Shown piece after piece: positions 47,845 to 56,786 of a stretch of DNA of 64,000 bases. The stretch is from Hydrogenophaga sp. (lineage in GTDB: Bacteria > Pseudomonadota > Gammaproteobacteria > Burkholderiales > Burkholderiaceae_C), in NCBI RefSeq assembly GCF_030158645.1, contig NZ_JAOASO010000089.1, positions 84,056 through 148,055 of the forward strand. The letters run 5' to 3'. The notes below the pieces were generated by a model that was not told the DNA's origin, did not search any database, and was given only the letters and a program-made list of their open reading frames with translations. Position 1 is the stretch's first letter; each line of letters opens with the position of its first letter. A program made the position numbers and the translations under genes.

Positions 47845-48210
47845 ATGAGCCATTTGCAATCTTTCTCCACCACGCGCCGACTGCCCTGGACCACGGTCGT
47901 GCTGCTTGCGGGTGTCATGGCGGTGGTCTGGAGCCCCAAGGCCAACGCCGACACCGCACAGCTCCAGACGCTTTTGCAGCGCAACAACTGCACGGCCTGC
48001 CACTTGATCGACAAGCGCAAGTACGGACCCAACCTCAATGAAGTGGCTGGCCGCTATGCCGGTCAAGCCGGCGCTGTGGCCATGCTGGCGACCAAGATCC
48101 GGGCAGGCGGCAGTGGCGTTTGGGGCGAAGACATGATGCCGCCACAGCCCAACGTCAGTGAGGCCGATGCTCGTACGTTGGCAGAACTCATCCTGGCGCT
48201 CAAGCCCTGA
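47845..48210 (+). CDS. Class I monoheme c-type cytochrome
   Basis: A 121-residue periplasmic protein with a signal peptide ending SPKANA and one haem site NNCTACH (about residues 48-54). A Met ligand is provided by DMMPPQP near residue 98, as in cytochromes c-551/c-552. The chosen start at 47845 gives a proper signal peptide; an in-frame ATG at 47782 would lie in the terminator's T-run. It may carry electrons from the PQQ dehydrogenase or serve another periplasmic chain. Confidence 0.83.
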   Translation: MSHLQSFSTTRRLPWTTVVLLAGVMAVVWSPKANADTAQLQTLLQRNNCTACHLIDKRKYGPNLNEVAGRYAGQAGAVAMLATKIRAGGSGVWGEDMMPPQPNVSEADARTLAELILALKP

Positions 48211-48688
48211 ACGACGACGTCCGCGAAACGGCGCTCCAGAACCTGAAGCGTCACACCACAAGACGGGTCGATTCCATGCGAAGTCACGACCCGTCTGGCG
48301 AGCCTCTGCAGAGGCCTTTCAGCATGCAGCGTTCCGATCGGCAGCGCACCCTGTCCGATGGGAGATCTGCCGCCCATGGAGCACAAGGTTCTCACGGTCA
48401 CCGATCCATGCGGCTTGACCGGACCTCACCAGACCGTGGCAGCTGAAAGCCCAGCTCTGGACCTGGCCATGCTCGAAGCAACGCTCCCCGGGCTCATGGC
48501 AACGCGCCACCAAGGCCATGGTCAGTCCCAACAAATCAGGCCATCAGTCGCATCTGATCTGTCACCCGGCGGCAGGTCTTGGGGTTTGTCCTTTGGTTCT
48601 ACAGGGTCATCCAGATTGTTGAATCCATCACGCCCCTGGGTACGTATTGGGTATGCAGATCGCTGCACCCACAACCCAGGAGCACCCC
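48211..48688. other. 478-bp intergenic region
   Basis: No gene is supported. It must hold the promoter of the DUF4331 operon; the last 60 bp include CCTGGG-TACGTATTGGG and an AGGAG ribosome site, but no strong -35/-10 pair stands out. Confidence 0.45.
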
Positions 48689-50293
48689 ATGAAACTGAAA
48701 CCCGCATCCATCGCCAGAGGATGTCTGTTGATGGCCGTCGCCAGCGCGGCCATGGCGTCGAGTCACCGCGAAGGCCCGTTCATCACCACCGTGCCCAAGG
48801 TGGACGGCACCGATTTCTACATGTTTCGCAGCTACGAAGGCGTGGCCGTCGACGGCACCGGCGGGCGCTCGGCGTACACCACGCTGATCGCCAACTACCA
48901 GCCGCTGCAAGGCCCCTACGGCGGCCCCAATTACTTCTCGATGGACCCGAACGCGCTGTATGAGATCCACGTGGACAACAACGGCGATGCGAAGGAAGAC
49001 ATCACCTTCCAGTTCCGTTTCAAGAACAACCTCAAGGGCATTCCGCTGAACATCGGCAACGCCTCGGTGGCGATCCCGTTGATCCAGGCCGGCGCGGTGT
49101 CCGCTCCCAACGACGGCAACCTCAACCTCAATGAGAGCTACAGCCTGACCGTGGTGCGTGGCGACCGCCGCAAAGGCACGGCGCAGACCGTGGCGGCCTC
49201 TCTGCCGAAGCCGGTGGACTACATCGGCCAGAAAACGCTGGGCAACCCGGCGGCCTACAAGGCCTATGCCGACCAGCACATCCACACCGTCAACATCCCC
49301 GGCTGCAGCTTGCCCGCCCGGGTGTTCGTGGGCCAGCGCCAGGAGGGCTTTGCGGTCAACCTCGGCCGCATCTTCGACCTGGTTGACGCGCCGCTGGCGA
49401 CCCTGCTCAGCCCCGCTGCCAAAGACGCCGAGGGTGCCAACGGCAACCACTATGTGCAGAAGCAGAATGTGACCTCGCTGGCGCTGGAAGTGCCCACGAG
49501 CTGCCTGACGGCCGGCAGTGAGACGGTCATCGGTGGCTGGACCACAGCCAGCTTGCGCCAGGCGCGCCTGCTCAACGGCGCACCTCCATCGGGTCATCAG
49601 ACGAGCGAAAAGGCCGGCGGTGCGTGGACGCAGGTCTCGCGCCTGGGCAATCCGCTGGTCAACGAGGTCGTGATCGGTCTGCCGGACAAGGACAAGTTCA
49701 ACGCCTCGTCGCCCAAGGACGACGGCCAGTTCCTGACCTACGTGACCAACCCCACGCTGCCCGCGCTGCTGGGTCTGGTGCTCGCTGGCGATCCCGCTGC
49801 CGCCGCGCCCACCAACCTGCCGCGCACCGACCTGGCCACCACCTTCCTCACCGGCATCGCCACCGTGAACAAGCCCGCAAACCCGACCCCGTCGGAGATG
49901 TTGCGCCTGAACACGGCCGTGCCGCCCGTTCCGTTTGCCAGCCAGAACCGGCTGGGCGTGGCCGGCAACGCGCTCAACACCGACCCCGGCAAGGTCAATG
50001 ACAACGCCGGGTTCCCCAACGGTCGCCGCCCCAAGGACGACGTGGTCGACATCGCGCTGGTGGCCATGCTCGGTGGTCTGTGCGTCATCAACGGCGACGG
50101 CAACGTGTTGGGTCTCAACAGCGTGCCCGGCGTGCCTTCGCTCACCTCGGCGTGCAAGCCGTCCAGCGTGCCGCTGGGTGCCCAGTCGGCCAACGTGCAC
50201 GACGCGGTCGACCAGGCGGTGGTGCCGTTCCTTCCGGGCTTCCCCTACCTCAACACGCCCAACCCAGGTTCGGTGAACCTGATGATGCCGTGA
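48689..50293 (+). CDS. Exported DUF4331-family protein
   Basis: This 534-residue secreted protein has a signal peptide cleaved near AMASSH. The opening SSHREGPFITTVPKVDGTDFYMFRS, GPNYFSMDPNALYEIHVDNNGD and LNIGNAS blocks are DUF4331 signatures. The mature protein is beta-rich, with a Cys pair (PGCSLP and TSCL). No function is established for the family, though it recurs beside small lipoproteins and DUF4198 proteins and is sometimes near ECF sigma factors. The ATG at 48689 follows CAGGAG. It heads a four-gene plus-strand cluster. Confidence 0.83.
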   Translation: MKLKPASIARGCLLMAVASAAMASSHREGPFITTVPKVDGTDFYMFRSYEGVAVDGTGGRSAYTTLIANYQPLQGPYGGPNYFSMDPNALYEIHVDNNGDAKEDITFQFRFKNNLKGIPLNIGNASVAIPLIQAGAVSAPNDGNLNLNESYSLTVVRGDRRKGTAQTVAASLPKPVDYIGQKTLGNPAAYKAYADQHIHTVNIPGCSLPARVFVGQRQEGFAVNLGRIFDLVDAPLATLLSPAAKDAEGANGNHYVQKQNVTSLALEVPTSCLTAGSETVIGGWTTASLRQARLLNGAPPSGHQTSEKAGGAWTQVSRLGNPLVNEVVIGLPDKDKFNASSPKDDGQFLTYVTNPTLPALLGLVLAGDPAAAAPTNLPRTDLATTFLTGIATVNKPANPTPSEMLRLNTAVPPVPFASQNRLGVAGNALNTDPGKVNDNAGFPNGRRPKDDVVDIALVAMLGGLCVINGDGNVLGLNSVPGVPSLTSACKPSSVPLGAQSANVHDAVDQAVVPFLPGFPYLNTPNPGSVNLMMP

Positions 50294-50318
50294 TGCAGCA
50301 CCTCCACAAGGACACACC

Positions 50319-50561
50319 ATGAGACACCAACTTGCGAAATCGGTGCTGGCGGTGACCGTCACCGCGGCAGCGCTGGCCGGCTGTGGCGGGGGTGGCGGTG
50401 ACGCCGCTGCACCCGCCCAGCCCCAGGCCGCCACGCCCTTCATGGGCACTACCGTGCAGTCGCTGCTGGACTACATGAACCAGCTGATTGCCCAGACCAG
50501 CGAGACCAGCGAACCGGAACCGGTGGACAACAAGCCACTGCCGGTGGACGACACGGTCTGA
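50319..50561 (+). CDS. Small lipoprotein of the DUF4331 cluster
   Basis: An 80-residue lipoprotein with lipobox LAGC (AALAGCGGGGG, Cys near residue 22) and a short acidic mature part that ends PLPVDDTV. A Gly-rich and Ala/Pro-rich stretch follows the Cys. No domain is recognised. It begins 25 bp after the DUF4331 stop and is followed by the DUF4198 gene, so a shared complex is plausible. Confidence 0.7.
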   Translation: MRHQLAKSVLAVTVTAAALAGCGGGGGDAAAPAQPQAATPFMGTTVQSLLDYMNQLIAQTSETSEPEPVDNKPLPVDDTV

Positions 50562-50622
50562 CAGCGGGTTTTCAACGCAACAGGAGCGGGTCGGCACAGC
50601 GGATGTGTCGGCCCGTTGTCAC

Positions 50623-51438
50623 ATGAACAAATGGATCTTTTCCGCCGTGCTGTGGCTCGCAACGGCTGTGCAGGCGCACGAATTCTGGATGGTTCCCGAC
50701 CGCTTCTCGCCGCCGGTGCGCGGCGAGGTCGAACTTGCCTTGCGCGTGGGTGAAAACTTTGTTGGCGACCCGGTCGGCTTCGGGCGGCCCATGGCCGAGT
50801 CCCTGCGCTGGTTCAGCCGGGGCGGTGAGGTCGTTCTCACACCGCAGTTGCCCGACCACCTGGCGCAGGACAGCGTGGCGCTGGCCTTCGATCGGCCCGG
50901 TGCCCAGCTGATCGTGCTCGACACGCGCCCCTTCACCATCACCTTGTCGCCGGACACGTTCAACGCCTATTTGCGCGAGGAAGGTCTGGAGCGCGTGTTG
51001 GCGCAGCGCAAGGCCACCGGACAGGACGCCCAGCCCGGGCGCGAGCGTTATCGCCGCCACGTCAAGACCTTGCTGCGCGTGGGCGGCCAGAGCGACGCGA
51101 GTTTTGGCGTGCGCGCGGGGCAGACGCTGGAGATCGTGCCGCTGGCCGATCCGCAGCGCCTGCGCCCGGGGGCAGCGTTGCCGTTGCAGGTGCTGTTCAA
51201 CGGTGCGCCGCTGGAGGGTGCCCTTGTGAAAGTCTGGAACCAGCGCGGGGCCCAGCTCAATGTGCTGCGCACCCGCATCGACGCGGCGGGCCGCAGCACC
51301 ACCACCTTGCCGTGGGCGGGTGTGTGGATGGCCAGTGTGGTGCACATGGTGCCCACCACCGATGGGCAGGGCCAGGACTGGGACAGCCACTGGGGCAACC
51401 TCACGTTTGAAATGCCGTTCCCGCCAGCGGGGCGTTGA
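50623..51438 (+). CDS. Exported DUF4198 protein
   Basis: A 271-residue protein with a signal peptide ending VQAHEFW, the DUF4198 hallmark being the mature N-terminal HEFW-type sequence in which the first His may bind metal (a histidine-brace-like start). The remainder is beta-sandwich-like (GAALPLQVLFNGAPLEGALV, DAAGRSTTTLPWAGVW). Family members occur with Ni/Co or copper transport genes and are often proposed as periplasmic metal proteins; this is inference. Overlaps by 4 bp an alternative upstream start of the next gene. Confidence 0.8.
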   Translation: MNKWIFSAVLWLATAVQAHEFWMVPDRFSPPVRGEVELALRVGENFVGDPVGFGRPMAESLRWFSRGGEVVLTPQLPDHLAQDSVALAFDRPGAQLIVLDTRPFTITLSPDTFNAYLREEGLERVLAQRKATGQDAQPGRERYRRHVKTLLRVGGQSDASFGVRAGQTLEIVPLADPQRLRPGAALPLQVLFNGAPLEGALVKVWNQRGAQLNVLRTRIDAAGRSTTTLPWAGVWMASVVHMVPTTDGQGQDWDSHWGNLTFEMPFPPAGR

Positions 51439-51503
51439 CGGCAACGGAGCGCGCGACGGCTACCCTCGGTGGTTTGTTCATTTGTCGAGGTGCTCCGTTG
51501 AAA

Positions 51504-52427
51504 ATGTCGATGCTGTTGCGAGGCGCGATCGTGGTGGTGGTGCCGGCGCTGTTGCTGCTGGCCTTCTGGCTCTGGACGCCCGACAAGCCACGCAGCGAGT
51601 TGCAGGCGCGTTACCTGGCCGCGCCAGGCGACCTCGTGCCCGTGGGCCCCTGGCGGCTGCACGTGCGCGACAGCGGCCCCAAGGGCGCGCCCGCCGTGCT
51701 GATGCTGCATGGCTTCGGCGGCAGCCTGCACAGTTGGGAGGTATGGGCCCAGGCCCTGAGCACCAGCCACCGCGTGATCCGATTCGACCTGCCCGGCCAT
51801 GGCCTGAGCGAGCCCGATCCGGCGGGCGACTACACCGATGCGCGCAGCATTCAGCTCACGCTCGCGCTCATGGACCAGCTCGGCGTGGCGCGCGCGAGCA
51901 TCGTGGGGCATTCGATCGGCGGCCGCATCGCCTGGACCTTCGCCGCGCGCCATCCCGGGCGCACCGATCGCCTCGTGCTGGTGGCGCCCGACGGTTTTGC
52001 CAGTCCCGGCTTTGCGTACGGCCGGGCCACCGAGGTGCCCGCCGTGCTGGGGCTGATGCGCCACGTGTTGCCCAAGGCGGTGTTGCGCATGAACCTCGAA
52101 CCCGCCTACGCCAACCCGCAGTCGCTCACCGATGAGCTCACCACGCGCTACCACGACCTCATGCTCGCACCCGGCGCGCGCGACGCCATGTTCAAGCGCC
52201 TGCAGCAGACGGTGCTGACCGACCCCCGTCCCCTGCTGGGCGCCATCAACGCGCCCACCTTGCTGGTCTGGGGCGAGGCCGACGCGATGATTCCGGTGGC
52301 CAACGCGCAGGACTACCTGCGCGCCCTGAAAAACAGCCGGCTGGTCACGTTCCCCGCCGTGGGGCACCTGCCGCAAGAAGAAGCAGCGCAGGCCTCACTC
52401 GGGGCTGTGCGCGATTTCCTGCGCTGA
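51504..52427 (+). CDS. Membrane-anchored alpha/beta-hydrolase
   Basis: A 307-residue protein with an N-terminal helix (LLRGAIVVVVPALLLLAFWLW) and an alpha/beta-hydrolase domain: oxyanion motif LHGFGGSLHSW, nucleophile elbow GHSIGGRIAW (Ser near residue 138), Asp in VWGEADAMIP and His in AVGHLPQEE. The acyl substrate is unknown. I take the ATG at 51504 because GAGGTG precedes it; an upstream start at 51435 would overlap the DUF4198 gene. It is the last gene of the cluster. Confidence 0.83.
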   Translation: MSMLLRGAIVVVVPALLLLAFWLWTPDKPRSELQARYLAAPGDLVPVGPWRLHVRDSGPKGAPAVLMLHGFGGSLHSWEVWAQALSTSHRVIRFDLPGHGLSEPDPAGDYTDARSIQLTLALMDQLGVARASIVGHSIGGRIAWTFAARHPGRTDRLVLVAPDGFASPGFAYGRATEVPAVLGLMRHVLPKAVLRMNLEPAYANPQSLTDELTTRYHDLMLAPGARDAMFKRLQQTVLTDPRPLLGAINAPTLLVWGEADAMIPVANAQDYLRALKNSRLVTFPAVGHLPQEEAAQASLGAVRDFLR

Positions 52428-52714
52428 AACGTGGGGTTTCCACCCCGCCGGGGCGGTCGGGCGTGCGCGGCGGGCGAGTCTGGTCGGTGTGTGCGGTCGT
52501 CGCTGTCGATTTTTTTTCCAGTTTGGCGGCTGTTGCGACCGACCGATTGGAAAGATCCTTGCCAGGCTTGAAGATTTTTTGTTTGGCACGATGCATGCGA
52601 CGGCGGACTCGCCAATGCTTTTCGCGCCATCTGTCCAGGTGTCTGTGCTGAAAGATGTCGAGCGCCACCTGCGCTGGGGCGATTCTGTGTCCACTCTTTT
52701 GAGGAGTCGTGATC
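52428..52714. other. Intergenic region before the PEP-CTERM gene
   Basis: No gene is supported in these 287 bp. The central part is T-rich (GATTTTTTTTCC near 52510), AT-richer than its surroundings and a plausible promoter area. Confidence 0.4.
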
Positions 52715-53554
52715 GTGAAAAACCCCACCCACCGGATCTGGCTTGCAGCGCTGCTCACAGGGGCATCCTGCCTCGCGCAAGCGGCGCCCATCAACCTCAC
52801 GACGTGGTCGCCCCTGACGCTCACCTACCCGGGTGGCCAGCCGGCCGGCAACTGGGTGTTGGCTCCAGGCAACCTGGCGGTCACCCAGACCGTCAACGCC
52901 GACCCGTCGTTCTATCTGAACAACCTCAATCAGACCAACTACTCGATCCAGGGCTCATGGCAAGTGCTGGAGACCGGGGGTGACGACGACTACATGGGGT
53001 TCGTTTTCGGCTACCAGAACTCGAGCAACTTTTACCTCTTCGACTGGAAGCAAGGCACCCAGAACTACGCCGGCACGACCGCCGTGGAAGGCATGACGGT
53101 GAAGAAAATGACCGGCGCCACGGGCGATGGTCTGGTCGACCTGTCGCTCGCCGAGTTCTGGGAAAACGAGGTCAACTTTGGCGACATGGACGTGTTGGCC
53201 ACCAACCATGCGTCGAACAAAGGGTGGGCGGACAACACGCTCTACGATTTCCGGCTCGACTTCAACGTGGTCGCGGGCGAGTTCACCATCGTCGTCAAGG
53301 AGGGGGCCACGGAGTTGTGGAACGTGACGGTGGCGGACAACACCTTTGCCGCCGGTCAGTTCGGCTTCTACAACTTCTCCCAGCAATCGGTGCGCTATGC
53401 GGGCTTTGAGCAGGAGGGGGGTGTCATCGTTGACCCCAACCCGGTTCCCGAGCCGGGTTCCTTGCCCCTGATGGCGATCGGGCTGGCGCTGGTCGCGGTG
53501 GCGTGGCGTCAGCGTCGAACGCCGACGCCTGCCGCTGCCCTGCACGGGCATTGA
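52715..53554 (+). CDS. PEP-CTERM sorting-domain protein
   Basis: This 279-residue secreted protein has a signal peptide ending CLAQAAP and a beta-rich, laminin-G-like middle (QNSSNFYLFDWKQGTQNY). The C-terminal exosortase signal is PVPEPGSLPLMAIGLALVAV followed by WRQRR. The GTG at 52715 is preferred because GAGGAG lies 8 bp upstream; another GTG 6 bp earlier is too close to it. PEP-CTERM proteins are processed by an exosortase and linked to extracellular polysaccharide; no exosortase gene lies here. It is convergent with crtC, 37 bp away. Confidence 0.84.
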   Translation: MKNPTHRIWLAALLTGASCLAQAAPINLTTWSPLTLTYPGGQPAGNWVLAPGNLAVTQTVNADPSFYLNNLNQTNYSIQGSWQVLETGGDDDYMGFVFGYQNSSNFYLFDWKQGTQNYAGTTAVEGMTVKKMTGATGDGLVDLSLAEFWENEVNFGDMDVLATNHASNKGWADNTLYDFRLDFNVVAGEFTIVVKEGATELWNVTVADNTFAAGQFGFYNFSQQSVRYAGFEQEGGVIVDPNPVPEPGSLPLMAIGLALVAVAWRQRRTPTPAAALHGH

Positions 53555-53591
53555 ACACAGGGCCCGATCTGACCTGACCGGGTGACGGGTT

Positions 53592-54497
53592 TCAACCCCG
53601 CCGTGGCATGCGCCAGGGGAGCATCGCCTGCACCACGGGCGAGACCAGCCGGGGCACGCGCAAGGTCTCGTGAAAGCTCGACACGCTCTCGCCGAGCAGG
53701 CTGCTCTGGAGGATGGCGCGCTGGTAAAACGGCGTGTCTTCGAGTTGTTGTGTCACGAGCACCTGCGAGTCGCTGCGCATGCGCCGGTCGATGCGCCAGG
53801 CGGTGCGCGGCAAGGCTTTCAATGGCGGCGCCTCGAACGGCTGCACGCTGCCGTGGCGCCCGAAGCGCAAGGCCAACAGCTTGCCTTGTTCCTTGCCGGG
53901 CTCCACGTCGTACAGCACGGCGGTGCTGCCGTCCTTCATGGCGCTGCGCGACCAGTCCCATTCGGTGAACGCGCGTTCCACGGGTTCATCGCCTTCGTTG
54001 CTGTCCAGATAGGCGTGGCCGCTCCAGCGCTGCTCGGGGTGCTGCAGCTTCACCTCTACGCGGGCGTGGGGCGCGATCGGTCCCCAGCGGTGGCGGCCGT
54101 GTGCATCGAGTGCGGTGCTGAACTTGAACAGCTGGTGCGTGCGCAACGTCACCGTGCCGCGGATGCGCCGCGGGACGGGCACGCCCACCTCGTCGATGCG
54201 GATGGTGAGCGCATCCCCATGCCATTCGAGCTGGCTGGGGCCGATCTTGAAATGCGTGGTGTCGCGCCGGTTGTGCGCGGCGCCGCGTTCGGTCATGGAC
54301 CAGCGGCGCGCGCCCGCGCTGTAGAGCGCCACGTTGAGCGCGCAGAAGTTGTCGGGGTCGGTCGGGCCGCGTTTGCGCGCCCAGGCGTAGTAGGGCGAGA
54401 ACACGCTGCCGACAAACGCGATGATGCTCAGGCCGAACTGGCCGTCGTCGCTCAGGGCGTCGACGTACCACCAGAGGTAGCCACCCGAGGGGACCAC
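53592..54497 (-). CDS. crtC: Carotenoid 1,2-hydratase (hydroxyneurosporene synthase) CrtC
   Basis: The minus-strand frame encodes CrtC motifs: VPSGGYLWWYVDALSDDGQFGL at the start, FVGSVFSPYYAWARKRG, DTTHFKIGPSQLEWHGDAL and EWDWSR further on. It adds water to the C1,2 double bond of neurosporene-type carotenoids in the spheroidene route. No ATG opens the frame; the first workable codon I see is a GTG at 54497 (giving 301 residues), yet sequence resembling CrtC N-termini (PRFDQ) extends to about 54521 without any start codon, so the true start is uncertain. It overlaps crtD by 46 bp, implying coupling, and is the last gene of the superoperon. Confidence 0.85.
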   Translation of the reverse strand: MVPSGGYLWWYVDALSDDGQFGLSIIAFVGSVFSPYYAWARKRGPTDPDNFCALNVALYSAGARRWSMTERGAAHNRRDTTHFKIGPSQLEWHGDALTIRIDEVGVPVPRRIRGTVTLRTHQLFKFSTALDAHGRHRWGPIAPHARVEVKLQHPEQRWSGHAYLDSNEGDEPVERAFTEWDWSRSAMKDGSTAVLYDVEPGKEQGKLLALRFGRHGSVQPFEAPPLKALPRTAWRIDRRMRSDSQVLVTQQLEDTPFYQRAILQSSLLGESVSSFHETLRVPRLVSPVVQAMLPWRMPRRG

Positions 54498-55987
54498 CTG
54501 GTCAAAGCGGGGCTCGCCATCACGGCCGCGGCCGCCAGCTGGCCCGAAAGCGCCGCCATCGGGACCCCCGGGCCCGGGTGGACGCTCCCCCCCGCCAGGA
54601 AAAGGCCCGTGACCGGTGTGCTGGCGCTGGAGCGGGCGAACGCCGAGGTCCAGCCGTGGGTCGCCTGCCCATAGAGGGCGCCCCCTGTGGCCGGAAAGAG
54701 CCGGTGAAAGTCCACCGGCGTGGTGCGGATCGACGGGGGCTCGGCGCTCTCGATCCGAAGTCCACAGCGGCGCAGCAGGGCAAAGCTGGAGTTCTCGCAT
54801 TGTTCGATCGCCTCGGGTGTGATGGTTTGAAGGTCGCCTGCGGCCGGTGCGTTCACCAGGCAGAGCAGGCGTTCGCGGCCCGTGGGCGCAGCCAGGTCGG
54901 TGCCCCGGTCCTGCGCGCACACGTACACCGTGGGTTGGCCGGGGAGCTGGCCGTGGCCGAAGATGTCGATGAACTCGCTGGCGTAGTCGCTGCGGAAGAA
55001 CACGTTGTGCCGGTCCAGTGCGAGGCCGCTGGTGCGTGTGTGGACCGACCAGGTGATGGCCGAGAGCGAGCGCGGCGGGGCCTTGGGTTTCACCGCGCGG
55101 CGCGCGGGCTGACCGAGCAGGCCGGTGCGCAAGGCGGCCACGTCGCCGTTGAAGACCACGCTGTCGGCTGACAGGGTCTCACCGCCGGCCAAAGTGACAC
55201 CGCTCACACGGCCTTTGTTGACTTCGATGCGTTCGCACGGGCTGAGGTAGCGGAACGTCACCCCGCGCTCGCGGGCCAGCCGTTCCAGGCAGCGCGCCAG
55301 GGCGTGCATGCCGCCGTCGATCGCCCACACGCCGTCGAGCTCCACCTGTGCGATCAGCATCAGGGTGGCGGGGGCTTCCCAGGGCGAGGAGCCGGTGTAG
55401 GTGGCGTAGCGGCCGAACAGCTGGCGCAGGCGCGGATCGGTGAAGTGCCGACCCAGGCTCTGCCAGAGGCTGCGCATGGGGCCGAGCGCGGCCAGGGTGG
55501 CCAGGCCGCGCACACCCAGGCCCATCGACATGCCCAGCATGCTGGGCGAGGCGCTGCGGATGTAGGGGCCTTCCAGCGCCTGGTAGGCGGCTTTGGCTTG
55601 CGCGCAGAAATGCTGGAAGCGTTGTGCCTCGGCCATGCCGGCAAACTGCGCCACCGCGTCGGTGGATCGCTTCGGGTCGGCGAAGAGGTCGAGCGATGCG
55701 CCACCGTCCCACCAATGGCGGGCCAGCACCGGCAGTGGGCGGATGCGCAGCTCGGCTTCCAGCGTGGTCCCCACCGACGCCAGGATCTGGTCGAACACCC
55801 AGCGCATGGTGAACACCGTGGGGCCGCTGTCGATGGCGGCGCCGTCCACCACCAGCTGGCGCACCTTGCCGCCGGGCGTGGCCGCAGCCTCGACCACGGT
55901 CACATCCAGTCCCTGCTGGGCCAGTTGCAGGGCCGACACCAGACCCGCCATGCCGGCGCCGATGACCACCACCTTGTGGTCAGCCAT
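54452..55987 (-). CDS. crtD: Hydroxyneurosporene desaturase-type CrtD
   Basis: A 511-residue FAD-dependent carotenoid desaturase. The dinucleotide motif is VVVIGAGMAGLVSALQLAQQG at residues 6-26, and the C-terminal FAD block is GLFLAGGSVHPGPGVPMAAL near residue 480. Between them lies the family pattern SGPTVFTMRWVFDQIL. CrtD introduces the 3,4-double bond of hydroxylated neurosporene/lycopene derivatives. It overlaps crtA by 8 bp and crtC by 46 bp. Because CrtI and CrtD are close homologues, the assignment rests partly on position next to crtC and crtA. Confidence 0.87.
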   Translation of the reverse strand: MADHKVVVIGAGMAGLVSALQLAQQGLDVTVVEAAATPGGKVRQLVVDGAAIDSGPTVFTMRWVFDQILASVGTTLEAELRIRPLPVLARHWWDGGASLDLFADPKRSTDAVAQFAGMAEAQRFQHFCAQAKAAYQALEGPYIRSASPSMLGMSMGLGVRGLATLAALGPMRSLWQSLGRHFTDPRLRQLFGRYATYTGSSPWEAPATLMLIAQVELDGVWAIDGGMHALARCLERLARERGVTFRYLSPCERIEVNKGRVSGVTLAGGETLSADSVVFNGDVAALRTGLLGQPARRAVKPKAPPRSLSAITWSVHTRTSGLALDRHNVFFRSDYASEFIDIFGHGQLPGQPTVYVCAQDRGTDLAAPTGRERLLCLVNAPAAGDLQTITPEAIEQCENSSFALLRRCGLRIESAEPPSIRTTPVDFHRLFPATGGALYGQATHGWTSAFARSSASTPVTGLFLAGGSVHPGPGVPMAALSGQLAAAAVMASPALTRWSPRVATSGGTSTP

Positions 55988-56762
55988 GGGGCGTCCCTTC
56001 GACCGGCTCGGTGGTGACCATGGCATTCGGCGCAATCCACTGGCCCTGGTGCTGCAGCAGGCGCATGCGCACGAACATCGATTCGGAGAAATAGTGGTGC
56101 CGGTAGGCCGCTTCGATGGCCGCCTGGTGTGCACCCTGGTGCGCGTAGTCGAGCATGGACGAGGTGTCTTTCCACAGGCTGAAGGTGCACTGGCGCACCA
56201 GCGGTGCTTCGCCCAGGCCCATGGCCAGCGTGCAGCCCGCGGCCGACTGCATGGCCGCCTGCGTGGCCGGTGCGTTGCGCCAGAAGGCCATGGCCTTGGC
56301 GGGGCGGATGCTGGCGCGGGTGATCACGGCCAGCGGCCGCGCCGCACCGGCGTCGTCGTGCACGGTGTGGTCGGGCTTGAGGTGGGTGGCCGGTGTGGGG
56401 CCCCAGGCCTCACCGTCCCATTGGCCGCGCGAGGAGAGCACCTCGTGCACGCCGCTCCAGAACTGCGCAGCGCGCTGGCGGTAGGCCTGCACGATCGGGC
56501 CAGCGAGGAAGGCGTCGGCTTGCTCGGCGTGGTCGAACATCACGATCAGGCCCTGGTGGCTGGCGCTGGGTCGGATGCTGAAGCCACCGCCGTGGCCACT
56601 GCCCATGACCTTGGCGAACACCACACCGGGCACGCCCTTGAGCGACGCCGAACCCTGCACCATGCGCATCCAGCCCCAGGCCTGGTGTTCGCGCAGGTAG
56701 TTCACCAGCACCACCACCACCACCCCCGAGAGGGTGATCACATCGGGTGTGGTCTCAGCCAT
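55980..56762 (-). CDS. crtA: Spheroidene monooxygenase CrtA
   Basis: This 260-residue protein matches CrtA in length and blocks: VLVNYLREHQAWGWMRMVQG, KVMGSGHGGGFSIRPSASHQ and RQCTFSLWKDTSSMLDYA. CrtA inserts a keto group at C2 of spheroidene to give spheroidenone under air, so the strain should make ketocarotenoids when oxygen is present. It starts 24 bp after pufC, continuing the superoperon, and overlaps crtD by 8 bp. The C-terminal TTEPVEGTPHG resembles peptides encoded by interspersed repeat elements, a minor oddity. Confidence 0.88.
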   Translation of the reverse strand: MAETTPDVITLSGVVVVVLVNYLREHQAWGWMRMVQGSASLKGVPGVVFAKVMGSGHGGGFSIRPSASHQGLIVMFDHAEQADAFLAGPIVQAYRQRAAQFWSGVHEVLSSRGQWDGEAWGPTPATHLKPDHTVHDDAGAARPLAVITRASIRPAKAMAFWRNAPATQAAMQSAAGCTLAMGLGEAPLVRQCTFSLWKDTSSMLDYAHQGAHQAAIEAAYRHHYFSESMFVRMRLLQHQGQWIAPNAMVTTEPVEGTPHG

Positions 56763-56786
56763 GTGTGAACCTGGCTGTCGCCAGCG

